DNA from: Zea mays
Lineage: Eukaryota; Streptophyta; Magnoliopsida; Poales; Poaceae
Length of the DNA stretch: 64,000 nucleotides
Assembly (NCBI RefSeq): GCF_902167145.1
Contig: NC_050102.1
Span: 11,842,850-11,906,849, forward strand
Reading direction: 5' to 3'
Below are positions 11,966-23,500 of this stretch, in pieces (positions within the stretch are counted from its first letter, which is position 1; each line of letters begins with the position of its first letter). Position numbers and translations under genes: made by a program. The notes under the pieces were generated by a model. The model did no database searches. It was not told the DNA's origin and saw nothing but the letters and a program-made list of their open reading frames with translations.

Positions 11966-12596
11966 TGTGGGGGATAGATATCCCCCGGGTCCACTAAAAG
12001 AGTAAAAGACCTCACGAAAGGCCCAAGGGCCCAATAAATCGTAAGGTCATTCTTTCGTGGGCCTGGGGAGAAACAGCCAGCAAAGCAGAACGACATGAGG
12101 CCGGATTGGTGCAAACCCGGACGGCCCACAGCGCCGAGCGAGTGATCGTAACAGAGATCCGACTTTCCCGCGCTGGAGCCTCCATGCAACGAAGCCATGC
12201 GAGGATAAGTCGGCGAGGGTTACGTAGGGATAATCTTAAGAGGTTCACTATCTTTTAGCTACTTGTTGTTATATTATCTACATGTACTGCCCCACGGTCG
12301 AGTATATAAGGCCTAGGGGGCACCCCTTCAGAGGGATCGACTTATCTTACTTTGCCACCCACATTGACTCTCTGTGTCCTCAATCCAGAGAGTCCTCTTG
12401 TAACCACGCTCACCAAGCATACTCACCAGGACGTAGGGTGTTACGCATCTCTAAGCGGCACGAACCTGTAAATCTTGTCCACTGTCCCCCGTGCGATCGG
12501 CACGAACCATTTTGCTACAGTCGTCGACACCGTCCTACTCCTAAAAACACCTTGAGGGGCAACCCCGGGTGTGCGGTCGGACCCAAAACACCGACA
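11966..12596 (+). repeat. 5' LTR of the Grande-like element
   Basis: The 631-bp LTR is bounded by TGTGGGGG and ACCGACA. A TATA box (TATATAAG) lies at about 12303-12310 after CGAGTA. It carries an inverted repeat right at the start (GGGGGATAGATATCCCCC). Confidence 0.92.
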
Positions 12597-12598
12597 GC

Positions 12599-12617
12599 TG
12601 GCGCGCCAGGTAGGGGG
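12599..12617 (+). promoter_or_regulatory. Primer binding site of the Grande-like element
   Basis: TGGCGCGCCAGGTAGGGGG begins two bases after the 5' LTR. The same site, on the minus strand, follows the LTR of the Huck-like element at 47411-47429, so both Gypsy elements use the same tRNA primer (reported as tRNA-Arg for this group, from memory). Confidence 0.88.
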
Positions 12618-12642
12618 TGTGTCGACGATCCAAGCTAGCTCA

Positions 12643-14298
12643 ATGGCCATCACCTTCCACAGCAAGATCGCCCTCCGCCCCGGATCCGTATTCTGCTTCG
12701 GGACAATCTCATCCGTAGCAGATGAAGAGGGAACTCTACACCGCATTGCGGATCCGCCAGAAAAGAAGTCTCCTCCAACAAACTCTGAAAATGTCGGAAA
12801 AGCGCAACCTCCAGCTCTCCGGAAAAAGATCGTCTCCGGAAAGTCAAGGGCTGAGGGCTCGCTGACCCGGAAAACTCCACTGTCTACTTCTCCGACGACA
12901 GAATGGACACAGATCGCGAGGAAGAAGGAGACCAGGGAGAAGCAAGTCGTTCTTTCCGTTCCTCCGGCCTCAAAGGAGAACGAAAAGAAAGTCGCCGCGA
13001 CAGCAGCACCATTCTACCCCGACGTCCTCTTCATCGGGAGAGTGGAGTCACCTACCGTCTCCGACGACGAACCGACTGCACCCGGAGAAGAACCGCCTCA
13101 ACGAGAATCCCGCCGACAACGGAATCGGCGCAGGAACGTTCGACGACATCACGCGGCCGGTGAGCGGGATCTGGAGCAGCCTATCTCGCGAGACGAGGTC
13201 TCGGAGATAGGAGAAACTCCGGAAGAACGCGTCTTCAGAGAACGAAGGAACTCTCGACGACGTGATCGCCGGCGAGCTCAAGAACAAGCCGAGCAAGATG
13301 CAAGGCAACGCCGGGAGAATCCACTCTTCGGACGCAACCTGAATCCCGACTTCGCCCGAGCTATGAACACGCCGAGCGAAGTCGGAGGGGTACTAGCTCG
13401 GATAGCAGACGGACTTCCTCGGACTCCCGACGCTGAGGGCTACCGACGCTTGTTCACCCAAGCGGCCAACCATCTTCTACCGCTTGCTCATCCGCCAAAC
13501 GATCTACGACACGCCATCAACAGCCGCCGGGACGCGCGAAGCTCCATCAATGCTTCGCGCGAACGGCGGCATGAGAATGAGATTCGTCGTCGGGAGGAGT
13601 ACGACAGGGATCATGGCATCCCGACTCAGAGCCAGGCCACCAGGACTGAGTCGGCAACAGCTTCAATTGGCGGTACCACCCGGGGACGGTCGAGGAACCA
13701 CGATCACAACTCCCCTCCCCGGGACAGACATCGTCCCCGACGACAGGAGGACACGTGCGGAGTGTCCGCCCTCACTCCGCGCCTTAGGGCCATTCAATGG
13801 CCTCCCAACTTCAAGGTATCCAACGTTGACAAATATGAACCTAAGCAGGATCCAGGGGGTTGGCTGGCCGTCTACACCACCGCTGCTCGAGCTGCCGGAG
13901 CGTCCGAGGACGTTATGACCGCGTATTTGCCCATTGTCCTTGGGCAAGATGCTCTGCAGTGGCTACGACACCTACCCCGACACTGCATCGACGACTGGGG
14001 AGACTTCAGTCGACGCTTCACCGCCAACTTCCAGTCCCTCTCCGACAAACCGGCGCAACCATGGGACCTCAAATCCATCAAGCGCCGAGGGGATGAGACT
14101 CTCCGGTCGTACCTCAAAAGGTTCCAGACCATGAGAAATCGCATCCCCGAGGTCACGGAAGCGGCCGTGATCGAGGACTTCTACAGAGGATCCAACGACT
14201 CGGCTTTTGTCCGAACCATACTACAGAAGGCGCCGACTACCTCCGAGGAGCTGTTCCGGGAAGCCGACCTCTACATCACCGCCGACGAGCGAGCTTAG
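12643..14298 (+). pseudogene. Grande-like gag (N-terminal and capsid part)
   Basis: The start chosen is the first ATG after the PBS (MAITFHSK). The N-terminal half is basic and Arg-rich with acidic patches (residues 1-380). The retrotransposon-gag capsid-like domain follows at about residues 385-550 (AIQWPPNF, WLAVYTTAARAAGAS, WLRHLP, FTANFQ, LKSIKRRGDETLRSYLKRFQ). The frame stops at TAG 14296-14298 but stays open afterwards in the same frame (DLIGGAKPAP...), so the amber is either a mutation from CAG or a readthrough codon. Gag assembles virus-like particles in the cytoplasm. Confidence 0.85.
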
Positions 14299-15468
14299 GA
14301 CCTCATCGGAGGAGCGAAGCCCGCACCGGCAGCACCACGACGCGACACGAACCAGCCGACCGACAAACGCTGGGAGAAGAGGCCTCGCGAAGAAGTGCAC
14401 GCCGCCGGACCACCTGCCTCTCGCGCCCGAGGAGGACCTCGCGGAGGCGAACGCACGCTGGACGACATCCTCGACGCCCAGTGCCCATACCACAAGGACA
14501 TGCGCCACACTCTTCGCAACTGCCGGGACTTCAAGCACTCCGTCGGGCATGGTCGACCCTTCCAACCTCTACCTCCTCCTCCGCCGAGGGGAGGACCGGA
14601 CGAACCACGACAACCTCATCGGCAGGAGGAGGGAGAAGTGGGAGCCTTCCCGCGCGTCGACAGGGAGGTCAACGTCATCTTCGGCGGACATGGGTCGCAG
14701 GAGAACAAAAGACAACAAAAGCTCAACGACCGCCAGATACTGGTGGCGACCACCGGTCCTCCCGCCCCATACCGATGGTCAAAACACCCGATCACCTTCA
14801 CTCGGGAGGATCAATGGCTCAACTTCGACCATCCCGGCAAATACCCGCTCCTCGTCGATCCGGTGATCCGAGAGAGCCGGGTGAAGAAGGTGCTAGTGGA
14901 CGGGGGGAGCAGCATCAACATCACCTTCCCCCGGACACTCCAAGGCTTGGGAGCTCACCTCAAAGAGCTCCACAAGTCGGACACTCCTTTCTTCGGCATC
15001 GTGCCGACTGAAGGGGAATACCTGCTGGGCCACATCTACATGCCGGTCACCTTTGGAACTCCAGAGAACTACAGAACCGAGTTCCTGAGGTTTGAAGTGG
15101 CAAACTTCGACTGCGGGTATAACGCCATCATCGGAAGGCCGGGATTGGCCAAGTTCATGGCCATTCCGCATTATACATACATGATACTGAAGATGCTAGG
15201 ACCGCGAGGGATCATAACTGTGCGCGCCGACTTCCAAGGCGCCGCAGAGTGTTTCCGAGTGGCCATTCAAGCAGCCCTTACCACCAAGCCGTCGACGGTT
15301 CCTTCTACACCGGCGAACTCTAAGCCTGAGGAGGACCTCGCGGTACCGGCAAATGAAGCTCAGGCCGCGACCTCTATGCGGCCGACTGAAGAAACCAAGA
15401 GAATCAACTTGGGGTTCGCTGATGAACGCAAGACTGCCATCATCAGCTCTAGCTTGGACGACAAATAG
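14299..15468 (+). pseudogene. Grande-like gag C-terminus and protease
   Basis: This is the same frame as the preceding gag, read after the amber codon. It contains the Cys/His segment CPYHKDMRHTLRNC and the protease region: VDGGSSINITFP (here D-G-G in place of a classical D-T/S-G), then IIGRPGLAKFMAIPHYTYM. It ends at TAG 15466-15468 after LDDK, in frame with the RT segment that follows. The Huck-like element has an amber at the same site. Confidence 0.8.
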
Positions 15469-17766
15469 GAAAGCGCGCTCGTCCAGTTTCTGCAAGATAA
15501 CCGAGATGTATTCGCATGGCAACCTGCGGATATGCCGGGAGTCCCGAGAGAACTAGCCGAGCACAAGTTGAAGGTTTATCCCCAGGCGAGGCCGATCCGG
15601 CAAAAGCTACGTCGTTTCACGCCCGACAAAAGAGAAGCCATTCGCGCCGAGTTAGCTCGCTTGGTCACAGCTGGATTTATTAGAGAAGTATTACACCCCG
15701 AGTGGTTAGCCAACCCTGTTCTTGTACTCAAAAAGAATAAAGTGGATTGGCGCATGTGCGTCGACTATACCGATCTCAACAAACACTGTCCGAAGGATCC
15801 CTTCGGGCTCCCGAGGATAGACCAGGTGGTGGACTCCACCGCTGGATGTTCTGTGCTGTCTTTCTTAGATTGCTATTCCGGGTATCATCAGATTAGTCTG
15901 GCGAAAGAAGACGAGGAAAAAACGGAGTTCATCACTCCATTTGGTGCTTTCTGTTATACCTCCATGCCGTTCGGCCTCAAAAACGCTGGAGCGACTTATC
16001 AGAGAGCCATTCAAACATGCTTAGCCGATCACTGGGGCAAGCGTGTGGAGGCCTACGTAGATGATGTGGTAATCAAAACGGAGAGTTCGGAGAACTTCAT
16101 TGAAGACCTACAGCTGGTTCTCAACAGCCTGAGACGATATAGATGGAAGCTTAATCCCGAAAAATGTGTTTTCGGAGTACCAGCAGGGAAGTTGCTCGGA
16201 TTTATCGTCAGCCACCGGGGAATTGAAGTTAATCCAGATAAGATTGAAGCTATCATGAAAATGGAAGCTCCTCGATCACAAAAGAAGGTGCAGCGACTTA
16301 CTGGATGTATGGCAGCTCTGAGCAGATTTATATCCAGGCTGGGAGAAAAAGGTTTGCCATTTTACAAGCTACTCAAGAAGGTGGATAAGTTTCAATGGAC
16401 TTCAGAAGCACAAGAAGCTCTGGATGCACTGAAAAAATTCTTGACAACACCACCAGTACTAAAACCACCCCGGCGAGCTACATCAACTCAACCAGCTGAA
16501 GATTTGCTATTGTACATCTCTTGCACGACTCACGTGGTGAGCACCGCGTTGGTAGTCGAGCGAGTAGAAGAAGGACATGCCTATCCAGTACAACATCCAG
16601 TTTACTTCATCAGTGAGGTTTTAGGCCCCTCAAAGAAAAAGTATCCTCAAGTTCAGAAGCTATTATACGCAGTACTTCTAACTGCCCGAAAGCTGCGTCA
16701 CTACTTTGACGACCACAAAGTCATAGTAGTTACTGGTTTTCCAATAGGGGATATTCTTCACAACAAGGAAGTCATTGGCCGAATAGCCAAGTGGGCTTGC
16801 GAGCTGGGATCCCACGACATCGAGTTCCGACCTCGCACTGCCATCAAAACTCAAGCAATGGTTGATTTCGTATCAGAGTGGACAGAACAGCAAGTACCGG
16901 ATAATCTAGAGACTGCAGAAGTATGGCGAATGTATTTTGATGGCTCGCTGAAACTGCAGGGAGCGGGAGCAGGGATTCTCTTCACCGCACCAGGAGGCGA
17001 ACACCTCAAGTACGCCCTCCAGTTGCTATTCCCGGCCTCCAACAATGCAGCCGAGTATGAAGCTCTGATCCATGGATTGAACATCGCCATATCGTTGGGC
17101 GTCAAGAGATTGATGGTATACGGAGATTCTCTGGTAGTCATCAGCCAGATAAACAAGGAGTGGGATTGTTCAAGTGATTCAATGGGAAAATACTGCGCTG
17201 CCGTTCGAAAGCTGGAAGATAAATTCGAGGGTCTGGAATTTCATCATGTGGAAAGAGATCGGAACACAGCAGCTGATATACTGTCCAAGCTCGGATCCAG
17301 TCGAACTCAGGTCCCACCCGGAGTCTTCGTGCAAGAAATTCTGCAGCCGAGTATCTCAATGGATCAAACAGAAGAGTGCAACATCATAGATCAACCCGAG
17401 TCAGACTCTGCTGACTGGAGAAGGCCGATCATTAAGCATATAAAGAATGAAGAAGAACCAGACGACAAGAACTCGGCAGAGCGTATTGCCAGGCAGTCGG
17501 CTCACTATACACTCATTGGGGAGACATTATACAGAAGGGGTGCATCGGGCGTCCTCATGAAGTGCGTTCTCCCGTCCACCGGGAAGCAACTTCTGGAGGA
17601 GGTCCATGCTGGGCAATGTGGAATACATGCAGCATCCAGAACACTAGTCGGGAAGGTTTTCAGGTCAGGATTCTATTGGCCGACGGCGAAGAACGATGCG
17701 GCCGAGTTAGTTCAAAGGTGCGAAGCTTGCCAATACTTGTCAAAGCAACAGCACATGCCCGCATAG
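15469..17766 (+). pseudogene. Grande-like RT, RNase H and integrase zinc region
   Basis: This is still the same frame. It shows VFAWQPADMPG, the RT motifs MCVDYTDLN, SFLDCYSGYHQI, FGLKNAGATYQRAI and YVDDVVIK, then RNase H (MYFDGSL, NNAAEYEALIHGL, YGDSLVVISQI). The integrase HHCC region follows (HAGQCGIHAASRTLVG, GFYWPT, CEACQY). It ends at TAG 17764-17766 within PAQQLQ-like sequence; the next bases are CAACTA, a context resembling known leaky ambers. Apart from the ambers the reading frame is unbroken. Confidence 0.88.
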
Positions 17767-18654
17767 CAACTACAGACCATACCAGTAACCTGGCCTTTTG
17801 CATGCTGGGGACTAGATATGATTGGACCTTTCAAGAAAGCTCAAGGGGGATATACTCATGTATTGGTGGCGATTGACAAATTCACTAAATGGATAGAGTT
17901 CAAGCCCATTGCTTCTTTAACCTCTGCTAAAGCCGTAGAATTCATACAAGACATAATATTCAGATTCGGGATACCAAACAGCATCATCACTGATTTAGGA
18001 TCCAACTTCACCAGTTCAGAATTCTTCGACTTCTGCGAGCAAAGGAGCATTCAGATCAAGTATGCATCTGTAGCACATCCAAGAGCCAACGGGCAGGTTG
18101 ACCGAGCCAACGGAATGATATTAGAGGCACTCAGGAAAAAGGTCTTCGATAAAAATGAAAAATTCGCAGGGAAGTGGATAAGGGAATTGCCTTATGTTGT
18201 TTGGAGCCTAAGAACCCAACCTAGCCGAGCCTTGCATGGAAACACTCCTTTCTTTATGGTCTATGGGTCGGAGGCAGTGCTACCTGCTGATCTCAAGTTT
18301 GGGGCGCCAAGGTTGATCTTCGAAAGCATAGCAGAAGCTGAGGCCACCAGGCTGGAGGACATTGATGTACTTGAAGAAGAACGGCTTAATGCAGTAATCC
18401 AATCAGCACGGTACCAGCAGACTCTAAGGCGCTATCACGACAAGACTGTGCGACAACGATTCTTCTCAGTAGGAGATCTCGTCCTCCGCCGAATTCTAAC
18501 GGGGGAGGGACGACACAAGTTATCACCCTTATGGGAAGGACCCTTCATGGTAGCGGAAGTCACTCGGCCCGGATCGTATCGCCTCACTCAGATGGATGGC
18601 ACGGAAGTTGGGAACTCCTGGAACATAGAGCACCTCAAAAAGTTTTATCCCTAG
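17767..18654 (+). pseudogene. Grande-like integrase core and C-terminus
   Basis: Core motifs are GLDMIGPF (first Asp), TDLGSNF (second Asp) and, exactly 35 residues later, GQVDRANGM, in which Asp stands where the DD35E family has Glu. The Huck-like copy keeps Glu at this site. The C-terminal part is complete: GDLVLRRI, HKLSPLWEGPFMVAEV, SWNIEHLKKFYP, then a TAG stop. The whole gag-pol from 12643 to 18654 is one frame of 2004 codons with three internal TAGs and no frameshift. Confidence 0.85.
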
Positions 18655-18769
18655 CTGTATTTCAAAACTGCTAAGGCGACAATGTACTCTGTAAAGTGGA
18701 AATATGTCGTCAATAAAGAGAGATTTCAAAGATATTCAGTTCGTTTATGATTGGCTTGCATTCTTACTC

Positions 18770-19303
18770 GGGGTGACCACTATGCCCTGCTAACGGAGCA
18801 ATCGACTTAAGTCAGCAACGACTTAAGGCGGTGCAACATGCTCACGCTTACTTAACTTGGGGTGACCACTATGCCCTGCTAACGGAGCAATCGACTTAAG
18901 TCGGCAACGACTTAAGGCGGTGCAACATGCTCACGCTTACTTAACTCGGGGTGACCACTATGCCCTGCTAACGGAGCAATCGACTTAAGTCGGCAATGAC
19001 TTAAGCCGGTGCAACATGCTCACGCTTACTTAATTCGGGGTGACCACTATGCCCTACTAACGGAGCAATCGACTTAAGTCGGCAATGACTTAAGCCGGTG
19101 CAACATGCTCACGCTTACTTAACTCGGGGTGACCACTATGCCCTGCTAAGGGAGCAATCGACTTAAGTCGGCAATGACTTAAGCCGGTGCAACATGCTCA
19201 CGCTTACTTAACTCGGGGTGACCACTATGCCCTACTCACGGAGCAATCGACTTAAGTCGGCAACGACTTAAGCCGGTGCAACATACTTGCGCCTACGTAA
19301 TTC
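18770..19303. repeat. 89-bp tandem array, six units
   Basis: Units start GGGGTGACCACTATGCC at 18770, 18859, 18948, 19037, 19126 and 19215, with exact 89-bp spacing. A decayed partial copy follows from about 19304. Each unit contains the near-palindrome GACTTAAGTCGGCAACGACTTAAG. The array lies between the end of pol and the 3' end of the antisense gene. Confidence 0.95.
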
Positions 19304-19492
19304 AGGGAATGACTTCTATGTCCCGCACACAAATCTCATAATCATCGTGTGTCGTTTCATCACTGCAAATTTACGAACTAATGAATTCCGATACAATAAG
19401 AGAGTAATTATAACATTCGAATGCTGAACTAATGTCCTCTAACAGATACTTGATTATGCTAACCGCACGCTCGAAGCACGCAAAATGTTTCT

Positions 19493-22400
19493 CTATTTTA
19501 CAACATCTTTCTCAGGAGCGACTGATGAAGAAGGGCGACTCGAGGAATCGGGGGCAGCATTCACGTCAGCCCTTATGTCCTCAGGGACAACCACGCCGGG
19601 TCTCCTCATCAAGATTCGTCCTGCCCGAATAGCCTTGTCCATGGCTTTGTCGCGCTGGGTTTTGAGAGTAACAGCAGTTTCTTCGGCAACTTTGGCAGCC
19701 AGCCGAGCAGCCTCTAACTCCTGGGCAATGGATTTCTTGGAAGCTCGGAGTTCTTTGATGGTGGCATCCTTTGCTGATATCAACTGCTTGAGGCGAGTCA
19801 CTTCATCTGTGGATTCCTGCAGCCTGCAACGTTGATTGTCCAACTCCTCCATTGTGAAGCGGTGACTCCTCTCCAAAATGGTCAGCGAGTTACTAGAATC
19901 ACGATATAATCTGTCAAGATTGTCACGAGAAGCAGCAAGGATACGCTTTTCTTCCTGCACAAATCAACCCCTTCAGAAACTAAGCAAGTGATAGGAACAT
20001 AACAAGGCAAGGCACAGTTTTGTAAGTTACCTTTTCAGAGTCGAGCCGAGCATGAAGAGAAGAACTCAGGGCGTTGGCGTCATCCAAGGTAGCGGAGACC
20101 TGATTTAGTTCAGTTTGGCTCTGAGAGTACTTCTCCTCGAAGTCAGCACACCGTTGAGCCATTTCAGCCTGATCCCGGGAATGTTTTTCCTCAAGAGTTG
20201 CAATCTGCAGAGTAATTCCTAGCAAGAGGTAATCAAACAAAATGAGGTCAGAAGGTAAAACATTCTACAACAAAGGCAAAGAGAAGAAAAAGGGCGCTAA
20301 CCAGCATTTGTTGCCTCCAACTCGGATACACGACGTTGAAGCGACACTGGATTCCAACACGCAAGAGACGAAGCCACTTCTGGGACGGAAGCACCCTGCA
20401 ATCTCAGCTGGCTGGCCATCCCATCCACCAAAGCCTGATGAGAAGAACAGATGAGTATAATGGCAACAGTTCATGCAATGTAAGGATCAAGCTAAAATAC
20501 AGCACAATACCTGGAGGTTGGAGAAGAACGAAGGTATTCCCAAATCAGGAGAGATCAGTGGATAAGCAGACGTAAGGCCACCACCCGGAGTAGCTTGCAA
20601 CGAGCCAGCGGAAATCAATTCAGCACCTTCAACAGAGCCCAACACTCGGTCAGCAGGGGCGCTGCCTTCTAAAGCGACTCCCTGATCCAAATTCTGGGCT
20701 ACCACCATACAGCCAGAGTGTGGAGGAGATCCCGCGTGAACGTCCATGGAAGTACAGGAAGGAGACCCTGCTCGGGCACCCTCGGGGGCTGGGTCATAAT
20801 TGGCGCTGCCCACTTGAGCCGGATCATCCCCGGCAGCACCCTCGGGGGCTGGGCAGTGGCTTATACTCTTCACCCGAGCTAAGTCATCCCCGGCGACATC
20901 CTCGGGGGTTGGGCATGTGTCAGCACCATTCTTGAGGTCCAGGCTCTCTGCAGTAACCACCTCTAAGGTTGATGGGCCCTCAACTACTTCCATAGGACCA
21001 GGACGATCCAAATCAGTCTCCCGACCCTCGAGATCGCGCTCTAAGGTCGACGAGGCACGGGATGACCTCAACCCAGCATCAGGCACGGCAGCACAAGCCT
21101 CCGTTGCATCATCATCCACTGGCTCTGATAACAAGTCTTCTGGGACCATATCCTCAAGAGTTTGATCAAAATTAGCCAGGGACAGTTCTTGTAGACTAAT
21201 GAGGGCAGATAAAGCAGGAGAAGGAACTCCACTACTTTCACCGCCGGCGATGAACTGCCGACTGTTCTTCCGAGTCAAAGGAACTTCATTCTCCTCCTCC
21301 TCATCTTCCACAGTGACAACACAAGCAGCACCCCCATTGGGATCAGCAACAGATAAGGCACCTACATTGGGATCAGTAGCAGTTTGGGTACACCCATTGG
21401 GGTCAGCGTCAGTAGGTCCAGTCGCAGGCACTTCTTCAGCGGCAGGAACTGAGGTACCAGCGTCTTCATCAAAACTGGATACTCGCCGGAGGCGTCTTCT
21501 CTTCTTCTTTTGCTCATCAGCAGAAGGCTCAGGCTGATTGGTTCGGCTAGGGCGCCTCGGGCGAGTGCTGACAGGTTTCTGAACATCCAAAGTTGTATCA
21601 ACCTCTGGAAGGGGCACCACTGCCAAAGTACCAGTAGGAGCAGCGTCAGAAGAATCCTCAGTTAGCAGATCAAGCATGGCATTTATATCTGCATCACTAG
21701 GGTTCAGGGGCACCTCAAAATGGACTTGCCGTTCGTCATCAGGAATCTCCCCAAACGAAGCAACCAAAGCACTGACTTCTTCTGCAGAGGGTCGCACTCT
21801 AAGGCCCAAACTGCCATCAGTAACAGGTGGATTTGACACAAAGAGGGTGAATGCTTTGGGAGGAGGCAGGTTCCAGGCCGAGTATGCCACTGGAGCACCA
21901 ACATTTGACACCTTGCCCCTGAGGATCATTTCAAGTCGGCACACCAAGTCTGCAGGAGGAATTCTCCTATTGGTAACCCGAGTTGAGTCGGCTAGCCCTC
22001 GATACAGATAAGCTGGGTAGGCCCTGTCTTTCAGTGGCTGAATGTTCTTGAAAACAAAGTCAGTGACCACAGCTTCAGCAGTTAGACCCCTCTCTTTCAG
22101 CAGTCCAACTTCAGCTAGCAACTCGCCTGCCTCAGCTACTTCCTGATCCGTGGGAGACTCGGTCCAGCTCGGAGTGCGAACGTCTGGCTGTCTTCCCGAC
22201 CAGGAGGGGAGAGAATTTCCATAATTGTCAACTATGAACCACTCTAGACGCCACCCCTTGATACTGTCCTTAAGGGGAATTTCAAGGTACTCAGTCTTCC
22301 GCCCGCGGCGCATCTCCAAACTAGCACCTCCGACCAACTGATGCTGTCCTCCGGCCATCCCAGGGCGACAATGATACAGGTATTTCCATAAGCCGAAATG

Positions 22401-22784
22401 CGGCAGCACGCCAAGGAAGGCTTCGCACAAGTGAACGAAGATGGAGATTTGCAGAATTGAGTTGGGGTTCAGATGGGTTAGGTTAATGTGGTAGAAATCA
22501 AGAAGGCCTCGGAAAAAGGGAGAGATGGGAATGCCAAGGCCGCGGAGAAGAAAAGGGGCGTAAACTACAGACTCATGGGTATCCTCTATCGGAACAGTGG
22601 TCCCGTGGCAAATCCGCCAGGAACAGAGTTCCCGCGGAGGAAGAACCCCGATGGATATGAGGTGAAGAAGTTCAGCTTCAGAGATTATGGACATATGGTT
22701 ACCTGCGAAAGGCAACTGGCTGTTGGGGTCGATTGGAGGAATCACCGCAGCAGACGAGCTCGCGGTCTTCCTCTTGGGCGCCAT
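19493..22784 (-). CDS. Antisense four-exon gene in the Grande-like element (Transposase_28-like, coiled-coil)
   Basis: Exons on the minus strand are 22784-20511, 20434-20302, 20218-20031 and 19954-19493. All three introns are GT-AG (CAG|GTATTG...CATCAG|G; CTG|GTTAGC...GCTAG|GA; AAG|GTAACT...GTGCAG|GA). Phases match, giving 1018 codons plus stop with no internal stop. The start is MAPKRKTAS. The N-terminal third (SEAELLHLISIGVLPP, GLGIPISPFFRGLLDFYHI, FVHLCEAFLGVLPHF) resembles the Pfam family named 'putative gypsy type transposon' (Transposase_28, PF04195, from memory). The middle is acidic and repetitive (DPNxG units; CPxPE-GA-GDD units at about 620-670). Residues from about 759 on, in exons 2-4, form a long predicted coiled coil. 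Function is unknown; it overlaps no gag-pol domain and runs opposite to the element transcript. Confidence 0.75.
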
Positions 22785-22929
22785 CTCGATTTCACCAGCG
22801 AGCAGAGTGGAGGCGAGTGGCAGAGAGGATTTGGAAGCGGGAAGGCAAGAACTAGGGCACGGAAAGCGAAGGCGGCTAAAAGCGCAGCTCTTATGGGATA
22901 TTCTCGAGCCAGATACCGTTTCAAAAAGT

Positions 22930-23500
22930 GCCCAGTCATCACCCGGCGGTTATTTCCAAAACCCCGGCGTGCCACGTCATCACCCGGCAGTTATTTCCAA
23001 AACACCGGTGCGCCACATCATCACTCGGCTATTATCCTCAAAGTGGCTCATGTAACCTGCTATCGCTCGGCGTTACCTCTACAACGCCGACGTCGTCTTT
23101 AAATCACTCGGCATTACCTCTAAAATGCTGACGTCGCCCTCAAGTTGCTCGGCAGTTGACTCTAAAACTCCGACATCGTGTTAAGTCGCTCGGCGTTACC
23201 TCTAAAACGCTAATGTCGCCCTCCAGTCGCTCGGCGTTACCTCTAAAACGCCGACGGCGCCCTCCAGTCACTCGGCGTTACCTCTAAAACGCTGATATCA
23301 TGCTCAGTTGCTCGGCGTTACCTCTAAAACGCTGACGTCGCTCTCAGGACACTCGGCAGTTATCTCTAAAACTCTGACATCGTGTTTAGTCGCTCGGCAG
23401 TTACCTCTAAGGCGCCGACGTCGTCTTCAAGTTACTCGGCAGTTATCTCTAAAACTCTGACTTCATCTACAAGTCGCTCGGCGGCTACTTCTAAAAGCAT
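22930..23500. repeat. About 41-45-bp tandem repeats upstream of the antisense gene
   Basis: About a dozen diverged units share the core CTCGGCGTTACCTCTAAAACGC followed by CGACGTCG. The first units read CCCGGCGGTTATTTCCAAAAC. They lie just upstream of the antisense gene's ATG at 22784, in its presumed promoter region, and downstream of the second antisense ORF. Confidence 0.85.

Noticed and set aside
12643..18654. Treating the three open segments of the Grande-like gag-pol as separate genes
   Set aside because: All three are in one frame, separated only by single TAG codons inside conserved domains.
18770..19303. Possible CRISPR-like array
   Set aside because: The 89-bp units are contiguous tandem repeats without unique spacers and lie in a plant retrotransposon.
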